Source: an uncultured Treponema sp. (GTDB lineage Bacteria; Spirochaetota; Spirochaetia; Treponematales; Treponemataceae). Taken from it: a DNA stretch of 64,000 nt. Positions 59,804-64,000 of the stretch are shown here, one piece after another. The position numbers were made by a program, and so were the translations under genes. The stretch covers positions 47,978 to 111,977 of the forward strand of contig CAMOIE010000010.1 of the NCBI GenBank assembly GCA_946615905.1, written 5' to 3'. Below the pieces are notes generated by a model. It saw only the letters and a program-made list of their open reading frames with translations, was not told where the DNA came from and did no database searches. The number at the start of each line of letters is the position of its first letter. Position 1 is the first letter of the stretch.

Positions 59804-61897
59804 CTATTTAAGCTCCGGTTTAAATCCGAGGATTTTCTGGGTGTCATCGTAAGTGGCCTTGTACTCAGCCTCTGAGAGCGCCCATTTTGAGTCAAGGGCT
59901 GCGCCATTTGTTCCCTTGTTCTTGTAGCCTCGGAAGAGCGCCTTTGCGGCTGTGTTCACAGAGTCCCAGTCAGCCCAAACAGATGCGTTGAGAGGGGCAT
60001 TGAACTCGTTGTTGATGTAGATTGTCTTTGCCTGAACATCAGGGGCAGCAGAGCCGCCAACCCAAGAGCCACGACCGGCAGTGATTTTTTTGCCGTCTTT
60101 TGCCGCATCATAAGATTTGTCAGCTGTGAAGAGGCAGTTGCGGAATACATAGCCTGTAGCGTAGTTCTTTGTTGATGTGTATCCAGTGTCAGCACCGGCG
60201 GCAGCTACGATAATCGCACCGTTGGCGTATGGGATTGAGTGGATGTGGCAGTTGTCGAAAAGTGCTGTCGCACCGCCGCAGATAAAGTCAACTTCGCCCT
60301 CAAAGTAGCAGTTCTCCGCATATACGCGGCCGCTTCTCCAGTAGATTGTGTCCTGCTGGCCGAGGAATACGCAGTTTTTCAAGTAGCACTGGTCAACTCC
60401 CTTGAGTCCAAGAGCGATTGACCGGCGTTCAGCTCCACCCCAAGCCTTGTTCCATTCAGCACCCTTGTTGTAGAAAGTGATGTTCACGGCGTTGAAGTAG
60501 CAGTTGTCCACGGGTTTTGCGGGAACAGGAGCCTTTACGCCAGGCTCAGTTTTTGTTCCTGTGGGCAGGTAGTTCACTTCAACGAGGATGTTGCCGTCGA
60601 TTCCGCCGGTGTCAGCCTCGTAGCCGTAGATGATTGTGTTGGCGGGATTCTCTCCGACCAATGTGATTCCGGGTTTTGTAATCAGAAGTTTTTCCTGGTA
60701 TGTTCCGGGCATGACTTTAATCGCAGAGCCTGACTGAACAGCATCGATTGCGGCTGCGATTGTCTTGTAAGCACCGTTCGCACCGCTTGCGTCTACAGTT
60801 GCGGCAAATTTGAGAGCCGGAGCTGTCGCGGCGCGGTCGATTTTCTCAGCCTTGTTCTTGCTGTAGGGGAGGCTGTCAAGGTTGATTGTCTTGTTCTCAA
60901 TGGCAGACTTGTCAGTCCAACCAGCGCCCTTTCCGATTTCAGCAGCCTGCATGTTAATCTCAGCGGGCTTTTTCTCAGGCTTCTTTGACTTGGGGCCTGT
61001 TTTGTCTGCGTCAACAGAAGGGGCTGTCACAAGGTCAAGACCGTATTTTGCTCCGGCCTGGGCCAAGTCCATCGGAACGTCCTCGTCAAGGATTACAACA
61101 ATGTAGGCAAAGCGTCCGAAAGCCATTGTGGAGCCATCGTTGTCGCCGAACTCAAGGTAGTTTCCTGAACCGCCAAGATAGTGGTCAGAGTCTGTTACCG
61201 GAGTCTGGAGGTTGAATTCTGAGTCAGTGTTGACAGTCTTGCAGATGTCAGAGTGGACTTTTTTTCCGTCGATGTAGCATTCTGCGGTCATTTTTGCAGG
61301 GTCGGCTACGTCAAAGACCATGCGGAAGTCGTGCCAGTCAGACACGATGTCGAGTTTCGGAGTCTTGCTGGAGCCGTCCTCTGTCAGGCGTGAAGAAGAC
61401 TTGGAGCCTTTCACCTGGTTTGAGGCGTTGTGGCGGAGCAAAGTCTGCTGACTTCCCTTCATGACGTAAGCGTAGAAAGCTGAGAAAGGAGTTCCAGTTT
61501 TTTTGCCTGTCACAGGGTCGACTTTAACTGTATCAGGGTCAAAAGATGACATTTCCTTAAAAAGAACCGTGACTTTTTTCTCGTTTCCAGAGAGGGGCAG
61601 AATCACAGCCTCGGCGGCGTTGTCCTGCGTCACGTCAAAGCGGAGGACTTTTTTTCCACCCGCGTCAATCAATGAATAGTGCTTTGAAGCCTCAGGAGTC
61701 GTGTAGAACCCCTGCTTGTTCAAATCCTTAACAGCATCGTTTTTGTTTGCTTTTCCAGGAACGTAAGCTGTAACGGGGGAAGCCGCCTTGACTTCGTTCA
61801 AAGAAGAGACAACTTTTGTTGAACCGCATGAAATTACGGCGATTGCAGCGGAAAGACCAAGTGTGGCCGCAATTGCTTTTTTCACACTTTTTTTCAT
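59804..61897 (-). CDS. Pectinesterase (CE8) lipoprotein with N-terminal accessory domain
   Basis: 697 residues. Lipobox VISC, so cell-anchored. Residues ~60-300 form a beta-sandwich accessory domain with CBM/LamG-like features (DWHDFRMVFDVADPAKMTAE); a Lys/Pro linker follows. The C-terminal ~330 residues are a CE8 right-handed beta-helix that removes methyl esters from pectin: YKTIAAAIDAV, GQQDTIYW with Asp516, GEVDFICGG with Asp537, and a late GRGSWVGG taking the place of the usual GRPW (Arg and Trp kept, spacing changed). GGAGG precedes ATG. Single gene. Confidence 0.9.
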   Translation of the reverse strand: MKKSVKKAIAATLGLSAAIAVISCGSTKVVSSLNEVKAASPVTAYVPGKANKNDAVKDLNKQGFYTTPEASKHYSLIDAGGKKVLRFDVTQDNAAEAVILPLSGNEKKVTVLFKEMSSFDPDTVKVDPVTGKKTGTPFSAFYAYVMKGSQQTLLRHNASNQVKGSKSSSRLTEDGSSKTPKLDIVSDWHDFRMVFDVADPAKMTAECYIDGKKVHSDICKTVNTDSEFNLQTPVTDSDHYLGGSGNYLEFGDNDGSTMAFGRFAYIVVILDEDVPMDLAQAGAKYGLDLVTAPSVDADKTGPKSKKPEKKPAEINMQAAEIGKGAGWTDKSAIENKTINLDSLPYSKNKAEKIDRAATAPALKFAATVDASGANGAYKTIAAAIDAVQSGSAIKVMPGTYQEKLLITKPGITLVGENPANTIIYGYEADTGGIDGNILVEVNYLPTGTKTEPGVKAPVPAKPVDNCYFNAVNITFYNKGAEWNKAWGGAERRSIALGLKGVDQCYLKNCVFLGQQDTIYWRSGRVYAENCYFEGEVDFICGGATALFDNCHIHSIPYANGAIIVAAAGADTGYTSTKNYATGYVFRNCLFTADKSYDAAKDGKKITAGRGSWVGGSAAPDVQAKTIYINNEFNAPLNASVWADWDSVNTAAKALFRGYKNKGTNGAALDSKWALSEAEYKATYDDTQKILGFKPELK

Positions 61898-61990
61898 ATT
61901 TCCTCCAAAAAATTGTGAAATTTTGAGATACTACATTTTATATCCATCTTTTGCGAAATTTACGCAGATATATAGAAATTTTCCGATATA
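61898..61990 (-). promoter_or_regulatory. Pectinesterase upstream region
   Basis: On the minus strand a TATAAAAT box lies about 45 bases before the GGAGG ribosome site (near 61943-61936). No convincing -35. Otherwise AT-rich and unremarkable. Confidence 0.4.
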
Positions 61991-62088
61991 GGGGCGCCCC
62001 GGCTACCGCCGGCCGGGCTATCCGCACTTCGCCTCCCCCGGCTCATAGCCGCTTCGCGGCTACTAAAGGTGCTACTATCCCTGGCGCG
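61991..62088 (+). repeat. GC-rich dispersed intergenic element, copy B
   Basis: Starts GGGGCGCCCCGGC, contains GCCGGGCTATCCGCACTTCG and a GCCGCTTCGCGGC hairpin, and ends CTATCCCTGGCGCG. Same family as 36081-36187. It fills most of the 346-base space between the divergent pectinesterase and oxidoreductase genes; 62089-62243 holds no recognisable feature beyond a possible TATTTAAAAT just before ATG 62244. Confidence 0.6.
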
Positions 62089-62243
62089 TTGACCTGCCGC
62101 CAAGGAAGGCGGCGCAAAGCTAAGACAGAAATCGCGCTAGCGATTTGTGTCGGGTTGATGGAGCCATGGACGGCGACATCAACCCCGCAATCCGCGTGGC
62201 AACTCTTTCTTTTTTTAACTACAGAAACGCCGATATTTAAAAT

Positions 62244-63248
62244 ATGACAAAATACACAGCAGCTTTAATCGGAACAGGAAGAATCGGATTTTTACTGGGC
62301 TTTGACAAAAAGCGGGAGCAGCCGGCCAGCCACACTATGGCTTTGCTTGCAAACAAGCGGATAGATTTAGCCGCCGCCACAGACACGGACTCAGACCGCC
62401 TCGCCCTATGGGAAAAACACGTCAAAGGCGGCAGGACTTACAGCAATTCCGACGAGCTTTACAAAAATGAAAAGCCCGACATAATAACAGTGGCGGTAAA
62501 CGAGGCCGCCCATTTAACAGAATGCGTTGCAGCAATCGAAGCCCGCCCCCGCCTCGTCATTTTGGAAAAGCCTGTCGCATTGAATTCCGCCGAGGCCGAA
62601 AAAATTTCAGCGGCGGCGGAACGCTGCAAAGTCCCCGTGATGGTCAACCACGAGAGGCGTTTTTCCGCTGACTACCTTGCCGCCAAGAACTTCATGACAA
62701 AAATAGGAGAAATTCAGTCAGTCCGTGGCGAGTTGCTTTCTGGTCTCCGGGTCTACTCAAAGGAAAAAGAGATTTCAGGCGAATACTCCCTTTTGCACGA
62801 TGGAACGCATTTGGTGGACATAATGTCATTTTTACTGGGTGAGAAGTTGACATCGCCGACGCTTTCTTCTATGTATAAGGACGACAAGGGGGATGTCCGC
62901 AATTTCACCGCCTTTTTCAAAAGTGAGAGCTGCCCTTCCGTCAGTCTGACGATGAGCGGGCGGAGCAAATTCTTCGCTTTCGGGGTGGATATTCTCGGTA
63001 CGCTGGGAAGAATCTGCGTCGGCAACGGCTACGCAAAATTCTACCTGCGGAAAGAATCCAAGCTCTACTCAGGGTTTTACTCCCTCACGTCAGAAAAAGT
63101 CCGCCTGCCTAAAAAGACAGGATATTTTTCCGGCATGATTCAAAACGCGGTCGACTTTTTAGACGGCAAGTCTGAGTTAAAATCTCCCCTGCAAGTCGCC
63201 ATCGACGACTTAAAAAGTTTAGAGGAAATCAAAGAACTTATTAAATAA
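62244..63248 (+). CDS. Gfo/Idh/MocA-family NAD(P)-dependent oxidoreductase
   Basis: 334 residues. An N-terminal Rossmann fold (AALIGTGRIGFLLGFD, the GxGxxG dinucleotide loop) is followed by VILEKPVALNSAEAE with the family EKP motif and a C-terminal alpha/beta domain (GEYSLLHDGTHLVDIMSFLLG, with the Asp and His catalytic positions). The family oxidises or reduces sugars, inositols and sugar acids; substrate unknown. No ribosome site; AT-rich TATTTAAAAT directly before ATG. Lies between pectinesterase and eda, suggesting sugar-acid metabolism. Confidence 0.88.
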   Translation: MTKYTAALIGTGRIGFLLGFDKKREQPASHTMALLANKRIDLAAATDTDSDRLALWEKHVKGGRTYSNSDELYKNEKPDIITVAVNEAAHLTECVAAIEARPRLVILEKPVALNSAEAEKISAAAERCKVPVMVNHERRFSADYLAAKNFMTKIGEIQSVRGELLSGLRVYSKEKEISGEYSLLHDGTHLVDIMSFLLGEKLTSPTLSSMYKDDKGDVRNFTAFFKSESCPSVSLTMSGRSKFFAFGVDILGTLGRICVGNGYAKFYLRKESKLYSGFYSLTSEKVRLPKKTGYFSGMIQNAVDFLDGKSELKSPLQVAIDDLKSLEEIKELIK

Positions 63249-63494
63249 AAACCCTAGGCTTTTAACCGCGCCAGGCAATGGAGCGGCGGCGGAGCCGGCC
63301 ACTTAGGGAGCGACGGCTGAAAGCCGGAAAAACAGTCCGGTGGACTGTTTTTAGCGAGTCTCCGAGCAACTATGTTGCGAAGGTCCTGAACGGAGGTTGA
63401 GCTTGTCGAAACCTCCGTTCAGGAAGCGGCTGAGGGTTACCGAACCGCGTAACTGCCGACCCCGCAAGGGGTGGCGCCCAAAAAAGAAAGACTA
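63249..63494. repeat. Intergenic island with REP hairpin and terminator-like stem
   Basis: Contains AAAACAGTCC-GGT-GGACTGTTTT (63329-63351), which could end the oxidoreductase transcript; the phrase TCTCCGAGCAACTATGTTGC (63358-63377), shared with the fabF leader; and a 14-bp perfect hairpin CCTGAACGGAGGTT / AACCTCCGTTCAGG (63385-63398 with 63410-63423) with loop GAGCTTGTCGA, identical in reverse complement to the loop at 6689-6699. Confidence 0.7.
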
Positions 63495-63523
63495 TTCACA
63501 ATTTCGGGCAAAAGTTGTATATT
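63495..63523 (+). promoter_or_regulatory. eda promoter
   Basis: -35 TTCACA (63495-63500), 17-base spacer, -10 TATATT (63518-63523), about 28 bases of leader before ATG 63558. Confidence 0.6.
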
Positions 63524-63557
63524 TTTAAAACCAATTTTATTTTTTGGAGTCAAAGAA

Positions 63558-64000
63558 ATGGCAGACATTTACGACACATTCCGTGACATCGGTATTATCC
63601 CCGTTGTCGCAATCGAAGACGCATCAAAAGCAGCAGACTTGGCACACGCTCTCGTAAAGGGCGGACTTCCCGCATCAGAAGTCACATTCCGCACAGCATG
63701 CGCTGCAGAAGCTATCGAAGCTATGATTAAAGCTGAACCCGACATGCTCGTCGGCGCTGGAACAGTTCTTAACGTCGAGCAGGCTGAAAAAGCCGTCAAA
63801 GCCGGCGCAAAATTCATCGTTTCCCCCGGATACAACCCTGACGTTGTTGACTGGTGCTTGAAGAACAACGTTCCGACAATGCCTGGAATCTCAAACCCAT
63901 CAGAAATCACAGCCTGTATCAACAAGGGCGTTACACACCTCAAGCTTTTCCCTGCAGAGCGCAAGGGCGGATACAAAATCATCGATGACTTCGGTGGTCC
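63558..64000 (+). CDS. eda: KDPG/KHG aldolase Eda (partial)
   Basis: First 147 codons; the 3' end lies outside the window. Class I aldolase that splits 2-keto-3-deoxy-6-phosphogluconate into pyruvate and glyceraldehyde-3-phosphate. Seen: GIIPVVAIEDASKAADLA, EVTFRTACAAEAIEAM with the proton-transfer Glu, VGAGTVLNVEQA, KFIVSPGYNP, and THLKLFPAE with the Schiff-base Lys. ATG 63558 has GGAG nine bases upstream. It fits the terminal step of hexuronate (pectin) breakdown. Confidence 0.95.
   Translation, partial: MADIYDTFRDIGIIPVVAIEDASKAADLAHALVKGGLPASEVTFRTACAAEAIEAMIKAEPDMLVGAGTVLNVEQAEKAVKAGAKFIVSPGYNPDVVDWCLKNNVPTMPGISNPSEITACINKGVTHLKLFPAERKGGYKIIDDFGG

Noticed and set aside
63569..63982. Minus-strand open frame opposite eda
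   Set aside because: The plus-strand frame gives a perfect KDPG aldolase with promoter and ribosome site; the other is a shadow.
1..64000. tRNA, rRNA, prophage, integrase or intact IS genes
   Set aside because: I looked for cloverleaf T-arm sequences, rRNA-like stretches and transposase or integrase motifs on both strands and found none that I could support.

Overview
The window looks like chromosome of a host-associated, saccharolytic, pectin-using spirochaete, most likely a gut or rumen Treponema. The reasons are the many Sec/Spase II lipoproteins with short spirochaete-type lipoboxes, a BrkB protein fused to a cyclic-nucleotide-binding domain, TRAP transport, a lipoprotein pectinesterase, KDPG aldolase, and several membrane or periplasmic proteins of the kind conserved only in treponemes. 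I cannot name the species. No rRNA, tRNA, CRISPR array or intact insertion sequence was seen.

Layout. 1-6.6 kb: housekeeping genes (fabF partial, hflX, BrkB-cNMP, a lipoprotein, hisS, an SH3-like lipoprotein, a Nudix hydrolase). 6.6-16.3 kb: a composite REP-type repeat, then mostly minus-strand membrane proteins, lipoproteins, an M20 peptidase, a TraB-family protein and a TPR protein, then a divergent inner-membrane-anchored protein. 16.4-19.4 kb: an (alpha/alpha)6 glycosidase-like protein and Ppx/GppA-HD. 19.4-23.4 kb: a TPP-riboswitch-controlled thiamine salvage operon (thiM, a thiamine-binding-domain/ThiE fusion, thiD, cytX). 23.4-28.8 kb: a YgjP-like metalloprotease, HU, a membrane protein, a fructosamine kinase homologue, a diguanylate cyclase and an acyltransferase whose 5' coding end is an 11-copy pentanucleotide repeat. 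28.9-34.0 kb: polyphosphate kinase and a Sau3AI/MutH-type restriction-modification cassette with a small DpnD/PcfM-like gene. 34.2-36.0 kb: a YiiX-like hydrolase and a DUF4143 ATPase. 36.3-50.1 kb: an apparent operon of a class III adenylate cyclase, a FecR-domain protein, an outer-membrane-barrel-like protein and three large right-handed beta-helix surface lipoproteins. 50.2-51.6 kb: phosphofructokinase. 51.7-59.6 kb: a nine-gene TRAP/acid-sugar-type catabolic operon with its own GntR regulator and a palindromic operator. 59.8-64 kb: pectinesterase, a Gfo/Idh/MocA oxidoreductase and eda (partial).

How the parts connect. Pectinesterase, the oxidoreductase and Eda fit pectin/hexuronate use, ending in KDPG cleavage. 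The TRAP operon appears to import and break down a small carboxylic or acid sugar by a kinase plus class II aldolase, with an added beta-keto-acid cleavage enzyme; I do not recognise this set as a described pathway. PPK and Ppx make and degrade polyphosphate. The adenylate cyclase and the BrkB cNMP domain, and the diguanylate cyclase, point to nucleotide second messengers.

Three window-wide patterns stand out. GATC is strongly under-represented (28 sites by manual count where about 245 would be expected from base composition), in line with the resident GATC-type restriction system. At least six genes have a sigma70-like promoter whose -10 box ends 6-9 bases before the start codon with no Shine-Dalgarno sequence, so their mRNAs are probably leaderless. 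Intergenic spaces hold GC-rich hairpin elements, several with an 11-base loop related to GAGCTTGTCGA held by different, compensating stems.
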